A stretch of DNA of 64,000 bases from Setoptus koraiensis (lineage: Eukaryota; Arthropoda): assembly GCA_048013815.1 (NCBI GenBank), contig CM106586.1:20708001-20772000 (forward strand), read 5' to 3'. The notes beneath the pieces were generated by a model. It did no database searches. It saw nothing but the letters and a program-made list of their open reading frames with translations, and was not told the DNA's origin. Below are positions 49,530 through 62,180 of the stretch, one piece after another (within the stretch, counting starts at the first letter, position 1; each line of letters starts with the position of its first letter). The position numbers and the translations under genes are program-made.

Positions 49530-50723
49530 AGCAAGCGAGTCTGTTGAACGCACCAGCGACAGTCGGGGGATATACTTTCAATTTGGGATATAATTTCAGT
49601 AATAATACGTACGTGTCAAGAGGCGCTTTAGGTTTGAGTGGTGCCAACTAGCAGCGAAACGGGGCCCCAGCAACTGACTGTGTGTATTTTGGCCAAAGTC
49701 GCATTAGTTGTATGACGAGCTCGTGGTGGTTGAATTATGTGAACAATTACGTGACCGGCGCGGCAACGTTGCAGCGACCGTGACAGATATAAGACGATAA
49801 GTGAGGCACCGCTACAAATGACAATCACAGCTCTTTAATTTTATCTCTTTATATAATATTGCCGGGTTGTGTTTAAACCTGGCCCGGCAGCGGTCTGAAT
49901 TGCGACTCGTAATACGAATACGTTAATTCGAGCGCGCTTGAAAGAGGGCGCTTCATCTTGTTTATCGCCCACTGTTATCGCTGGCCGCCGACCGTCGTAT
50001 CGTGCGCGCGACTGTCCAGTGCCGCTAATCCAGTGGGCGAATTCCCGCCTGGGCCCGGAAAAATGAGTCGAGCGGGCCTCAGTTTTCACAGGTGCCCCAA
50101 ATGGACTGACCCCCCTGCTCCAATGGCAGCGGATAATTATAATTGAGCCGGCCCCAGCTACACAAACGCACCATTTGTTGTGGCTCGACGGCGAGCGGCC
50201 CCAAAAGTCGCTCGCAAAGGTTGTTTGCATGCGCGCAGGGGGGCCCCGCGAACACGATGCTGGCCCTGTTGGAGTTGCGCGGCACGGGCCTTATTTAATT
50301 CTGTAACTTTTAAACGCGCCGGTTACTTGATACCGGCCCCATCGGCTAATGGCGGCCGGGCACTGGAGCTTGCATGACAGGCCAGCATAGATCTTCGCTC
50401 TTGACCCTGCAACACTGACTCTGTAATGCCGCTCGACGGGGCCGCTGTTGGCCATCGTCGGTATCACAGAGTCGGTATTGCGGAGCCCGCCCGAACTGGA
50501 GCGGCCCGGCCGAGAGAATTAGCGGCCGCTGCGGCGGCGGCGGCGGATAAGTTTGAGCGAAAACTAGTTAGATCGCTGTCAAAACATCAATTTGTTTATC
50601 GTGCTGGCGAACACAAACAATGAATGCAACGGCTGGCCGCTTGGCTGCCTGGCCGCATCAATCATTACTCGGCTGGGCCGCACGCCGGCGCTGGCGAGCA
50701 GCCACCATGGCGCCACTCGGGCC

Positions 50724-50773
50724 AATTCGCATTCGAATTTCGAATTTCGAAATGGTGAATTCGAATGCGAATT
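50724..50773. repeat. Inverted repeat, 16-bp arms, at the head of a 27-bp minisatellite
   Basis: AATTCGCATTCGAATT (50724-50739) and its exact reverse complement (50758-50773) flank an 18-nt loop. The right arm is also the start of the adjoining 27-bp repeat. Confidence 0.95.
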
Positions 50774-50829
50774 TCGAAATGGTGAACTCGAATGCGAATT
50801 TCGAAATGGTGAACTCGAATGCGAATTCG
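50745..50829 (+). repeat. 27-bp minisatellite, about three copies
   Basis: The unit CGAATGCGAATTTCGAAATGGTGAACT is present in full at 50762-50788 and 50789-50815, with partial copies on both sides. Because 27 is a multiple of 3 the frames stay open and give repeated peptides on both strands; I do not take this as coding. Confidence 0.93.
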
Positions 50830-51574
50830 CGAAGGGAACCGTCGCACTTTTGGCGAGAATTCAGCGCCGGAGAGGCCCGCTGAAGAGGCTGCGAAGCAGG
50901 CGGTTGCGGGCTCGCCCCCATGCAGCAACTGACTTTGGTCGTAATGGCTGATAATGGCCGCTTTGAGCCAAACAAGCGACCATAAATCATTTGTTTGTGC
51001 CTTCAGAGCGGGCTGTAATGGGTTAATAGAGTGCGCTTGACACTCTTTTCAAAGGAGAGTCGCTGCCGCGAAGGGGCCCGCTCCGACAGACACAAACCGT
51101 TGGTTGTTCTCGCGCGCCAGCTCGCGAGCAATCAATATATTAAATGTTGCAAATGTTGAAAAGACAACTGACCAGCGCCCGTTCGGCCCGCTGGCAGCGC
51201 CAAATTTGTAGCTGCTCGGGCCCCAAGCTTTGCCTGGCTTGTCGTCGGAGCCGTTAATCGTTGCGCCGCAGCGACCGGGGCTCAAGTTGCTGCTGGCGAG
51301 CGGCGTTGCGATGGCCGAGCAAACAGAAACGTAATTTAAACCGGCGCCCAAATGATTTGGCCCAAATCAGGGCACTGTTACCATCGCTGTTTATCCGACT
51401 GTAAAATTATAGCGCACGCCGATTTCGGAGTAATTAGGCCGCGCCAGCAACGCCGTCGCTCGGACCGGCCCCTAAGCACCTGAACATATCCGCATAATGC
51501 GCGGGTATCCGTACGGTGCACGGGTACCCGATAGAATGGTTGGGCGCCGCGGGCCGGCCATCACGGCCAATGAG

Positions 51575-51599
51575 TATTGTCTATAACTTATAGACAATA
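51575..51599. repeat. Inverted repeat, 12-bp arms and 1-nt centre
   Basis: TATTGTCTATAA, C, TTATAGACAATA: a perfect match with the same arm and spacer geometry as the element at 48068-48092. Confidence 0.97.
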
Positions 51600-51630
51600 A
51601 GTGAGTGAGCCCGGTAGCTTGCATGATTGT

Positions 51631-51651
51631 CGAGTTGCAAATTGCAACTCG
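51631..51651. repeat. Inverted repeat, 10-bp arms and 1-nt centre
   Basis: CGAGTTGCAA, A, TTGCAACTCG: a perfect match, 32 bp after the previous hairpin. A 16-bp palindrome CCTGTACCGGTACAGG follows at 51730-51745. Confidence 0.95.
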
Positions 51652-52030
51652 CCCGTGGCCGCCCGCTATTTTGCGCCACCCGATATCCCGGCGGCACCCG
51701 GTACAGCGTGCACAGGCGAGCGGCCTGTACCTGTACCGGTACAGGTAAGCCGCTCAGCTGTAAATGGTGAACGCGTTATGCAAACATTGACAACGACAGG
51801 GATAACTGGCCACTAGTTGTTGTTGGTCAGCAATTTAGTCAGTGAGCACGAGTGACCATTTATAGGCAACACCTCCCTCGCCTGGTGCAAGCTGCTGGTG
51901 CCACATACAAACCATGGGCGCCCCAGCGGCGCCCGTGGAGAATTACGCCGCTACTATTGCCGGCCCGGCCAGCCTATTATTTACCGTTATTATTGGTGGC
52001 ATTTGTTTGCATCGCAAGCCCGCGGTTTTA

Positions 52031-52062
52031 TACCTGGCCAATTGCGTTCAATTGGCCAGGTA
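52031..52062. repeat. Inverted repeat, 14-bp arms and 4-nt loop
   Basis: TACCTGGCCAATTG (52031-52044), CGTT, CAATTGGCCAGGTA (52049-52062): a perfect match. Confidence 0.97.
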
Positions 52063-52602
52063 GCCGCGGCGGCGCCACACTGGCCAAGTAGCGGGGCCCC
52101 GGTGCACGCAGCCCGTGCCGGCCGGACTATGCGCGGGCATCAGCAACTAACAAAGACACAAACAAAAGAATCGACTCTCTTATTTTTGGCCCAACGATCG
52201 ATCGGTGGTCTAGTCAAGTCGGCTGGTGCGTGGCTGGCGCCCGACGCTCGCCAGGGGCCCGCGACGCGCCAGCTCAATTGAATAATCGATGAGCGCGAGC
52301 TGAGCCCGCAATCCTCGAGCTTTTGACTTGGCCGGGCGCCCCACAATTGCCCGCAACACGGCAACCGGCCACTGGTTTGGCAGCGGGCCGAAACAGCCGC
52401 GCCACCTTACCGCCTCACTTTCAATTCCGCTGCGGCGCGGCCCATGGTGGCGCAATGGGAGCTCCCACGGGTCCGCTGGCCGGTCGCAAATGGGCCAAAT
52501 TGGCCCCGTCCGAATGCGGCCGCTGCCGTTTAGTGCGGGGGCCGCTTGCTTGCGGGCCGGCCCGCACAGTCAACATTTGCAATGGGCCTACGCTCGTCTG
52601 TC

Positions 52603-52676
52603 TACTATTTACAACTCTGGCCACGGAAGCAACCAGAGAGTTGTAAATAGTAAATAAGTCAGCAAGTTGCTGACTT
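52603..52676. repeat. Two adjacent inverted repeats
   Basis: The first has an 18-bp arm (52603-52620) matching 52633-52652 except for a 2-nt insertion, with a 12-nt loop. The second is AAGTCAGCAA, G, TTGCTGACTT (52656-52676), perfect. They are 3 nt apart. Confidence 0.93.
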
Positions 52677-54535
52677 GACAAACACACTCAATCGCTGCCC
52701 GGCCGCCAAACAATCTCGCCGGGCCGCACAAAAAAGCGATACCGGCCCGCCAGGCGCCTCGTCAGCAGCGCCACTATAGCGGGCCACATAGCGCCAGTGA
52801 GAGGGGCCCACTGTGCGGGCCCACTTAGTGGATTTAACGATTTTAGTGGGGCGCCCACTCACTTGATGTGTCCACTTGCGGGCCACCGGCAAGACGCTCC
52901 GTCAAAACTGGCAACGGTGTTGCGTTCACACAAGAGTGCGCCCTCACTTTGAATCAGCATTACAATTTGAATTACTCGGCCCCATTCCGTGCCATCTCTC
53001 GCTTGGTGGCTATTTTCGGCTCGTCGGGGGCCCGTTCTTTGTGTCGCCACGTCGTTGTGTCGCGGTGTCTTCGGCTCGCTGTGTCGCCGAGTCGCCGAGT
53101 CGCCGCGTCGTGCAACGGCGGGCCGTGTCAGCCGGGCCGGGCCGGGCCGGCGGCGGTTGTGGTCTGGTTGGCGCGCGCGCCCGAGAGCGGTCCAAGTGCG
53201 CCAGAATGGGTTGGTCGCGAACAGAATTGGTTAGTCGAGAGGAGAATGCATTTGATAAGTAGAGATCATGCAACACAATAGAACACAAGCTTGTGAGAGG
53301 GCCCCATTTCGAGTCGGCCTCCCCCAAGAAGCGGGACGGCTCGCAGCTGCGGGCCCCACTCAGCGCCCGTCGCCACGGAGCGAGCCCAAAGAAAGCGAGC
53401 GCAGCCAAACAAAGCAGAGTCTATCTAATATTATTCAGTTGCCAGTTTGCCAATCTAAATTTCAATTCTCTGCCGGAGTGGGGGAGCGCGAGAGAGTGCG
53501 GCTATCCATCAATCCGGCCCCATCAGCCACTAGGGCCCCGGCTCAGCTTGTCTCTGGCAAAGTCTGCCGGCCGGCTCGCTTTTTGGCTGGCAGGGGGCGG
53601 GCGAGCAAACAGATAGGCGGCCAGGCAGCGGCGAAATTCTGGCTAGCTCGCCAGCCAGCCAGCCAGCCAGCCAGCAGGGCGAGGCATTATTCAGAGGGGC
53701 CTTTGTCGCAAACAAGTTTGCGAGTAGCGGCAACAGTATTGCCAGTAATTCCTATTCGCACACTGTCTGTTTGGCCCGCTCTGTGGGGCCCTACACAAAC
53801 AGTGTAGGCCAGTGTAGAGGCCCCCATAGTATGGGGCCCATACAACAATGTTATGTAATGAGATGGCGGCGGATATGGCTCGTATGACACATGCACTGGT
53901 TACATTATAATAATAATGGCAACAGTGGTAATAACGACGATAGTAATAATAGCAATAATAATAGTACCACTAACTGCTGTGAATCGGCCAGCGGCACCCA
54001 TCGGCCCCGTTGCGTGTCGGCGGCCCGAGCGGGGGCCATTGAGCGGATATGCGCCGCTGGCCCCAGAATCAATCTGTCTGTTTGTGTGGGGGCGCGATGC
54101 GACTTGCGTCGCATCAGGCGACATTGCGACTCGTGCTGGCCGATGCAGAGGTCCGACGGTGTTCCAACGGCCAGATACCGCACAGCCAATGTGTCGCGGG
54201 TGGCGCCACTGGCCCGTGTGGCCGCCACAAAACGTTCATATAAATATAAATACAAATACGAATATAAACACAAGCATAAATATAAATACGAGCATGGATA
54301 TAAATGCAGCACAAACATAAATGAGAGCATGGATATAAATACAAGCATAAATATAAATATAAAGTGCCGGCCAAGACGCCGGCCATGGCTGCAGTGGCGA
54401 GCGACAAGTGCATCGAAATTATCCCTCGCTGATCCTCTTATCTCAGGCCCTCTTACGTGCCCTTTATCTGGCCGAAAACGCGCCCAGTGTCCGTGCGATT
54501 TTGACGCCGATGAGGGCGCATGCAAATGGAATCGC

Positions 54536-54565
54536 GCTTTGTTTGGCTGGCAAGCCAAACAAAGC
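54536..54565. repeat. Inverted repeat, 13-bp arms and 4-nt loop
   Basis: GCTTTGTTTGGCT (54536-54548), GGCA, AGCCAAACAAAGC (54553-54565): a perfect match. Confidence 0.97.
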
Positions 54566-56401
54566 CAGCAACGGCCGCCACGCCAACAATGACACACCGA
54601 GCGGCTCCTGGCGTGCGAAATGGGGACCCCGTTCATTTGTAGCAAGTTTATTACTATGCTCTCTCTGTCTCTCTCGTGAAAAACCCACGGCCAGCGAGTC
54701 TGGCCTTTGTGCTTCCATTTGAATACATTTGCGGCTTGCCAAGTGGCCAGGGGGCCGCCTGGCGCCCAGCCAAGACACTGAGACTGCAGCAAACTGCACG
54801 CAAGTCGGCCGGTCGGCCGGCCAGCTCGGTGACAGCGGCCAGAAAGCGGCCAGAGGGCGGCCAGAGAGAAGTCGTCAATCATGCTAAATGATTGCCAGTA
54901 GTGGCTGGTTAGATAGTGGCAACTGGATCTAGTCAGCATGATTGAACGGTGCTCACAAACAAAACAGAAGCAGCCCAAACAGGGGGCCCCACAACAGATA
55001 CAACTGGGCGCACACAAAGGGGCCTCATATTGCAATGCAACAATGACGACACCGTCGCCACCGTATCCACTTACGATCGTGACGCAACGCAAGTCTGTTG
55101 TATTGGTTGTCGTTGTTGTTGTCACAACAATGTTGTTTCAGGTCTCGCACGTCGTCTCAACACGAGCACAATGGGCACAGAGAGCGGGGCCCCGCTCCAC
55201 ATTATCCGAGAGGCCATTCGATAGCGCTCATGGGCTCGCTCTCGTCGGCGTTCTCTCGGCGTTCTGTTATCGTTCTCTCAGCTTTCTGTTTGCGTCCTGT
55301 TGGCGTTCTGTTGGCGTCAACACGTCAAAAGTGTGGACGCACGGCGCCCCATCCGAACATCTAATTATAAACTGGCCAAGCTGTCGAGCTGCGATGCAAC
55401 GGTGACGGCGCCAATATTCATCACGCAACACGTTCATTTGATGGCCCCTAGGTGAGCCAGCTCTGGCGGTTCGGCCTTGGTGACGCGGCTGGCCGTGGCC
55501 GGCGCACGTCCAGCCGAAGCGGCTGCGAATATCCGAGCGAGCCGGGGCCCCCGCTTGTCCGGTGTGCTGCCGCGTGCCCGCCAGCTCAACTGAGGCGACA
55601 AATGGCGCCCCAAGAACAGGAATAGATATGGAATTCATATCCAATATTGCGCAAGAATGTCAATATGGCAGCGGGCAAACAATATCACCGGACGACGACT
55701 CAAAATTTAGACAAACAACGCGCTTCAATGCCGACAGAAAAATAATAATAATAAATATAAACTGAATTCACCTGAGCCGCTGCATAAAGCCGGTGAGTGG
55801 CGTGTAAATTGCGGCAAGCTCACGCTGCAATAACCGGCGTTATTGGCTACAACGGATCCAATTGCATCGTCAAGCTGGCCGTCAGATGTGCGGCTCGCTC
55901 AGGCTTGAAGTCTCTTAATATCTGTTTGTTTTCGGGCGCTGGTTGCGGCGAGCAATGCCGCGATATGCGATCATCGCAATGTGATGGCATTCGTCCATTT
56001 GCACTGTCGCAGTGGGCCCCGGTTGTGTCTTGTGCGAAGCCTCAATGTTGGCCAATCGAAAACAAATCAACGGCAACAACAGCAACAACAACAGCAACAA
56101 CAACAGCAACAACAACAGCAGCAACAACAACAAAAACAGCGACAACACCAGCAACAACAACAACGACAACGTGTTGTGTGCCTTGTTTTCGTATGTGTCC
56201 GCGGCTCGAACTTGACGATATTCACCATCCAGGGGGGCCCACATCACACAACGCTGTTGTTGTGATACGACGAGTTAGTCGAGTGAGGCGCCAAAAAGCG
56301 CTCTAGCATTTAGCCACTCATATACTTATGCTTATAAGGGCATACGCATGCACTACACAATCGCTATTGGCGATGCGTTTGCATGGGCAAGTCGCGAACG
56401 G

Positions 56402-56424
56402 CGCTAGGCGCTGGGCGCCTAGCG
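56402..56424. repeat. Inverted repeat, 10-bp arms and 3-nt loop
   Basis: CGCTAGGCGC, TGG, GCGCCTAGCG: a perfect match. Confidence 0.95.
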
Positions 56425-57362
56425 ACCAGCCAGCCAGCCGGCAAGTGTTAGTCATCAATTTTAGTTTCAATTTCTACATCAACTTACATCATCACATTTA
56501 TTTACCCGAACTTCGACGGAGTGCATTGAAGCGCACCACATATTGCTCCTCGGCGCCCGCCAGCAGATATGCGGCCGCCCAACGGGCCTCACACTGGGCC
56601 GGCGGGGCCCGGATTGCGCACTAGACTCGGCCCGGGATTGCCGAGTGCCAGGGAATCGCACCCGCTAACCAGTGCGAGCGGCTCGTCACGGTGCCCGTCG
56701 TCTGGCAATGAGTGGCCCATTTCGATTGGCGCGAGACGCGGGCGCTTAGGCGCCCGCTCTGGTTTGATTGGGCGAAATGTCAGACGCCACTCGACAATCA
56801 CAAACAATTTACACACATTCCAGCGCGCCGCCAGCACCAAATGAGCAAACCAAAAGAGCATCTGCAAATGCGTGCTGCCGGGGCCGCCTTGCAGCGGACA
56901 TTTGCGGGTCGCGGCGGACGTTGGCGAGTCGCAACAAACACAGAAACAATGCGGTTTGTCGGCCGCTTCTTTTTGCCAGTCAGTGCTCGAAGGAGGCGCC
57001 CTCTTGGAATGGGCGCACCGCACTCAGGGGCGCCGTAAGGCGGTCGCAATCGCCAATTAAATGGAGCCGGTCTCCATTGCGGGGCTTCTGGCGGCAGCTC
57101 ACTGAAACTCGTTGCAATTTCCATCACGAATTCATCTGCGTCGCTCATTGTTGGACACTCACTGCTGGTTACATTAGTCAATTCGTCCGGGCGCCGCGAC
57201 GTCGGAGTCCCAAGTTCGGACACACAGCAACCACTATTTGTTGTTCGTCCGTGTTTGTTTTGTCGCAAAACAAATCACACCTCCATTGGGGCCCACTTGA
57301 ATGGAGTGAATCGCATCGGAAAGTGGCATTCATTGACTTCGCTTCATCGTGTATCGAGCTCG

Positions 57363-57400
57363 ATTTGGTGTTTGCTCGCCCAGGTGAACAAACACCAAAT
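57363..57400. repeat. Inverted repeat, 12-bp arms and 14-nt loop
   Basis: ATTTGGTGTTTG (57363-57374) and CAAACACCAAAT (57389-57400) match perfectly. A short 9-10 bp tandem block of CCAATCCGG and CCAATTCGA units follows at about 57404-57445. Confidence 0.95.
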
Positions 57401-58823
57401 GGACCAATCCGGCCAATCCGGCCAATTCGACCAATTCGACCGATGCGATGCCCATCGCAAGAAATGGCTGCGGCTGACCGAAACATCGGCACACAACAGC
57501 GGTTTTGTCGGACGCAAGTCAGATACGATTGCAGTCGAGTCGCCTGTCCATTGTTTGCCGAGCCGGCCCGCTCAACACAACCTACAGCGACAACAAATAC
57601 ACACAAAATTCCGTGTAACCCAATGTAACCGTTAGATTGTGGGGCTTGCGAGCTTGCGGCCAGATTGCGGGGCGACACCCAGCGACACAAAAATATATGT
57701 ATTTCCTGTCTTGCTTGGCGCTTGGTCTGAATCGCCGGCTGGCGCTCGTGTGTCACTGGCCTGTCACTGGGCAGCGTGACGCACGAGCCCGAGACGAAAG
57801 TTGGTTGCCGGCTCCGGCCCATAAGTGGTGGTCAGCGCCACGATGACATTAGTCAAGTGACCCTCGTGTGTAATGCGGTTGTTGTTGGCGCTGTCGTCGT
57901 GCGTCGCTGCACACTTGTCACCGGCCGCCATTGCAGCAACCGTGGGCGCGCCGGGGCCAAGGTAATACCTTCGAGATGTCGGTGTGTGCGGGTTGTTGAT
58001 ACCGTCAACCGTTGCCAGCAGCCGGCAGCCGGCAGCCAACGAGTCAAGTGGGCGCCCGTTACGTAACGACGCAAGCAATATAAACGCATCATGATGTATG
58101 TTGCATTCATGTTTATGGGGCCCGCATCGGGAGACACGAATGGCGCGATGACAAGTGTAGTTGTCGCTGTCGGTTAGTGGGCACCGGATTATAGTGTTAT
58201 CATAGCGCGGCTTGTAGCAACGAGCAACAAACTGTGGCCAGTGGCGAGCTCGTGTCGACGCAACAAACTTGGTTGCTCAAAGTCGTTTTGTCAACAACAA
58301 CAAATATCTGAAAACAGAGGAAAAAACCAACAAAGCCAAAAGCAAACGGCAAAAAACGGCGGGTATCAGCGGCCGCTCGCAAATATCCGGCCGGCAAATA
58401 TCGATCGGGGCGTTATGCGGCGCCCGGCAACAGTGCGGCAATTTAAACTGGCACAACAATGTCAGCGGGGCCCGAGCGACAAAAGTAATGTCACTAAAAA
58501 CGGGCGACACGAGCAAAAAATTGACACACTGGGGCCCGCTTGCCGGCCGCATCTTGCCGCTCGCCGCTTGCCACTGGCAACGTGCGAATCGGCGCGCGCT
58601 GATGAGAATGAGAATGAGCGGAAGAAGACGGCTGGCTTCCGGGGTTGGCGGGGCGCGCGCCGAGCGGCCCTTTGATGGGCGCCCCCGAAGCGGATAAATG
58701 GATAAATGGAAATGAATTATTCGCGTGATGCTCGCTCGTGTGTGCGACTCGCAAATTGTTGTGTGAGCCGTTGTTGCGAGTCGCCGGTTGCTGCGGCTGG
58801 CCGGTTGTTGCGAGTCGCCTCCA

Positions 58824-58914
58824 GAGTCGCGAGTCGCCTTCAGAGTCGCGAGTCGCCGCCAGAGTCGCGAGTTGCCGCCAGGGTCGCGAGTTGCCGCCAG
58901 AGTCGCGAGTTGCG
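58824..58914 (+). repeat. 19-bp minisatellite, nearly five copies
   Basis: Units of GAGTCGCGAGTTGCCGCCA with point differences (GTCGCC for GTTGCC in the first two copies), partly resembling their own half-units GAGTCGC. Confidence 0.93.
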
Positions 58915-59217
58915 AGCGAAAAAGCGCCAATTGAAAATTGGCCAGTTGCGCCAGTCTGGTCAGTCTGGCCAGTGGCCGGCGCCGGCCAGCATAATAATGT
59001 TAATGCTACATCTATTTCGGGCGAGCGATCGAGCCGCGGCCTTGGTGCACACGGGCAAACATAATTAGTTTACCTAGTTGGCGCAGGACGCGCAGCCGGG
59101 GCCCCAGTGGCGCACGATGACCGGTCTGGGCAATCTATTAATTAGCTGCGCGTGGTTGTTTTTGTTTGGCCAGTCACTTTGCATCGGAGTGGCGCGCCAG
59201 CTCGACATTTGAGCTCG

Positions 59218-59245
59218 GCTCGTGCCAGCCCGGGCTGGCACGAGC
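59218..59245. repeat. 28-bp perfect palindrome
   Basis: GCTCGTGCCAGCCC (59218-59231) is followed directly by GGGCTGGCACGAGC, its exact reverse complement. Confidence 0.98.
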
Positions 59246-60306
59246 ACGAGCAACCAGAATTATTAATATTAGAGAGCTCGTGATATACATAATATACGTG
59301 GTATGAGTGATGTAACCGGGATGAGTGATATACGGCACCGTCTGAGTGATATGCATGATATGATGGCAGCATCACGTATTAGCTGGCGTGTAATAGTTGT
59401 TGTAGTGATAGTTTGTGTGTGTGTGTGTCGGCTCGCGATGCAAACGTGATAGATTTGTCTCTCTCTCTCTCTCTCTATTCAAAGCAGCTGTTTGCCGATA
59501 TGTTGCCCGCAACGTGGCCGCTGGCCCACCAATGGCCGGCAACAGTCAGGGGCCCCAAGTCTCGACACTGTTGGCCCAATATAATAATAATTGTACCGGC
59601 CAGTATTGTCGATACAATTGTCTATTGGGCACGGCATATCAATGCTGTGACCAACTGTGGATGCCAACTGACAGCTCATAGCGATAATGGGCACAATAAC
59701 AATGCCTGCTTGGTGGCGCTGTCGTCGGCGGGGCCAGTCAAGTGTGACATGACGATTCGCCGTGACGCAAAATGATAAAATGCTTATAATAAAATGAGCT
59801 TATGTGCCAGCGGTATTTGCTTTGTGGCTCACTCTCGACTGGACAGCGGGCCAGAGTGCGGCCAGGGCGCGGGCCAAAGTGTCTGGCCATAATCTGGCGC
59901 CCGCAACGAGTTTGACGACGGCGCGTCTGCGACACTGGCAACACTAATTCGCAACAATCTCGCCTTGTTTGTCGTGTCCGGCCCGGATCGTCTCTAGCGG
60001 ATCCGGCTGATCGGGCGGGCCGGCTCTAGCGGATTTGCGTATCGGGCGGTCGGCCGATCTGTGACGCATGGCATAATAATGATGGCGGCCGCAAGCCCAC
60101 ACGACCGCTAGCGGGCTCTAATTGACACCACTGATTGCGGTTGGCGGTTGACCGGCACAACATAACTTATGTGACATATGTCGGCCACTGAACTGGCGCA
60201 AACACGCCACGGCCAGCCACTTGACCAGTGGCTCAGTGTTAGTGTCGGCAATGTAAATTTGCGACAACTTATCAATTTATATTTGCGCAAATCGCTTGCC
60301 GGCTGG

Positions 60307-60346
60307 TCCATGGATAATAACGCTGGCCACTACTATTATCCGTGGA
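60307..60346. repeat. Inverted repeat, 13-bp arms with one mismatch
   Basis: TCCATGGATAATA and TATTATCCGTGGA flank a 14-nt loop. The single difference leaves a G-T type pair. Confidence 0.9.
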
Positions 60347-61480
60347 TAGCAAGGACCGCGTGCAGCCATGGGTGCTTATCCGTTATCCACTCACTGGCAC
60401 TGTTTAACAATGTAATGTCATTACGCCAGTGTTACGCCACATAGACGCCATAATAGCCGGCACGTAGTCCACTGGCCACTGGTCAGCAGGCGGCGAGCGG
60501 CCGGGCTTGTGCAAGGGTCTTGGGCCAGTGGATATCCGATGCGATTATTATGCGGCTGTGTCCATTGTCTCAAGTGCAGTGCAAAACAAACAGGGCCGTA
60601 TAAACAACTGACCACCACTGACCAAACTCAATCAGATCCATAGCTGCCGGCAATGCGATCACTGCAATACGATCTATGCTGCATACGATCTATTTTGCAA
60701 GCCGCTCACTAATATGCGCCAGCCGCATTGGCCACCCATTATTGGCCCACTACTTATCACTGGCTCAACGCCGGCGCCGCTCATTACATTTCCTCTTTTC
60801 TGTTGGCCCCTCCATGGGCCCTCGACTTGGCCAAATGTAATGAGTGGCGCTGATCCTAATTAGGGATATCGCGACCACCGCAGCAGTAAATGATGAATGG
60901 GCGACCACGGCGCGCAACAATGGCTGCCCATTATGCAATGCCCCTCTTATCTCCTATTAATCTCAGCCTATGCCGACTCGGCAAGCGTGAATTGACATAT
61001 GGCGCACAAAACAGATCAATATCTCTATCAAACTGGATATTGGGCCCTCTTTCCCTCGGACCAAGCCGATATGTGACGAGATTGGACGTTGGCCAGCGAC
61101 GCCGGTTGCCCAGTAAGCATTTTGGTGGTTCCGATAGCTCGAGTGGCTCCGATAGCTCGAAAGGCTCTGATAGCTCTGGTGGCCATGATAGCTCTGGTGG
61201 CTCGGATAAATCGCATAACTCCGACAGCCCTGATTGGCTCTGATAGCGGCCAGCCAGTGCGACTGACCGGCGGCCTTGGCGGCCGGGCCGCACGAAATTA
61301 GTCACATACACAATGACAATAATAAGTTCAATCATTGTCCGCTTACTAATACAACTCACTGACATTGTGTCTGACAACGATCAAATGACCAAACGGCCAA
61401 ATGGCCAAATCAGCCGGACATTGGGCATTGGTTATATCGTGCTATCACGGCATAATCTTGCTTGCGCCGTATTCTGGTTG

Positions 61481-61527
61481 CACGCGCTTGCACGCGCTTG
61501 CACGCGCTTGTACGCGCTTGTACGCGG
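61481..61527 (+). repeat. 10-bp tandem repeat, about five copies
   Basis: CACGCGCTTG three times, then TACGCGCTTG and a partial TACGCG unit. Confidence 0.95.
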
Positions 61528-62088
61528 TTACGTAACCATACACACGGGTATACACGGTGCATACAGACTGCTGAGGAGCCGCGCAGAATGCAAAAGGAAG
61601 CTGCTCGCCCGGCTGACAAGTTGTTGGCCAGCGCAATCACTACTTGTTGTGCGCCCCTGTCGGTCACTCTCTAATTAGGCCAATGCATCATTCACATACA
61701 TGTATACGTCATATTTATACGCGCGGGCCTCGTTTGTGTAGCGGCCCCATGTAAGCGGGTGCTATATGCTCATTATAAGCGCGCCTCTATGTGTGCAACC
61801 AAGCAACCAATAAAAGCAGTTATCATGATAGATCGCTGGCCATTCAATGAGCACGGGCGGCAGCAACGGCAGCATGATAAATTCAATGAGCCACCACAAT
61901 GAGCGCCCCCAAACAAGACAGCGTCTCACTAGTTTTGGTCTCGTCACACTGGCCAGACTCCGGTCAGACTGGCTAGACAGTCAACAATGCGAGCGCCTAA
62001 CAATGGCTCCACTGGCAGGCCATGATTCAATTTGGACAACGATCGCCCGCCAAGATAACATTTGATGAGGATGTTCAGTGGATATTCG

Positions 62089-62180
62089 CTGGCTGTTCAG
62101 TGGATATTCGCTTGCTGTTCGCCGGCTATTCGCTGGCTGTTCGGTGGATATTCGGTGGCTATTCGGTGGCTATTCGGTGG
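62089..62180 (+). repeat. Degenerate tandem block
   Basis: Alternating copies of CAGTGGATATTCGCTGGCTGTT-like units with period near 12 and 24 (GTGGATATTCG, GTGGCTATTCG). Confidence 0.8.

Larger units (their letters stand above)
44000..54000. other. Gene-poor GC-rich region with many minisatellites and hairpins
   Basis: I find no supportable coding gene. Isolated donor-like sites exist (44889 ACAG|GTGAGCC; 51744 ACAG|GTAAGC; minus-strand 46811 CCAG|GTGAGC after a frame ending DQVVFGANSAR) but none pairs with a convincing acceptor and conserved protein. The region holds most of the tandem repeats of 8-27 bp listed separately and a dense run of inverted repeats between 51.5 and 52.7 kb. Confidence 0.5.

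Noticed and set aside
53905-55125. Minus-strand 406-codon frame, the longest after 36 kb
   Set aside because: It reads through tandem ATAAATAT-type repeats and simple AT/TAA tracts with no recognisable domain; stops are rare in this composition.
56768-57628. Plus-strand 286-codon frame with an ATG, and an overlapping minus-strand frame beginning MSDADEFVMEI
   Set aside because: The plus frame passes through a 9-bp tandem block and has no domain. The minus frame is attractive for about 25 residues but lacks convincing splice borders.
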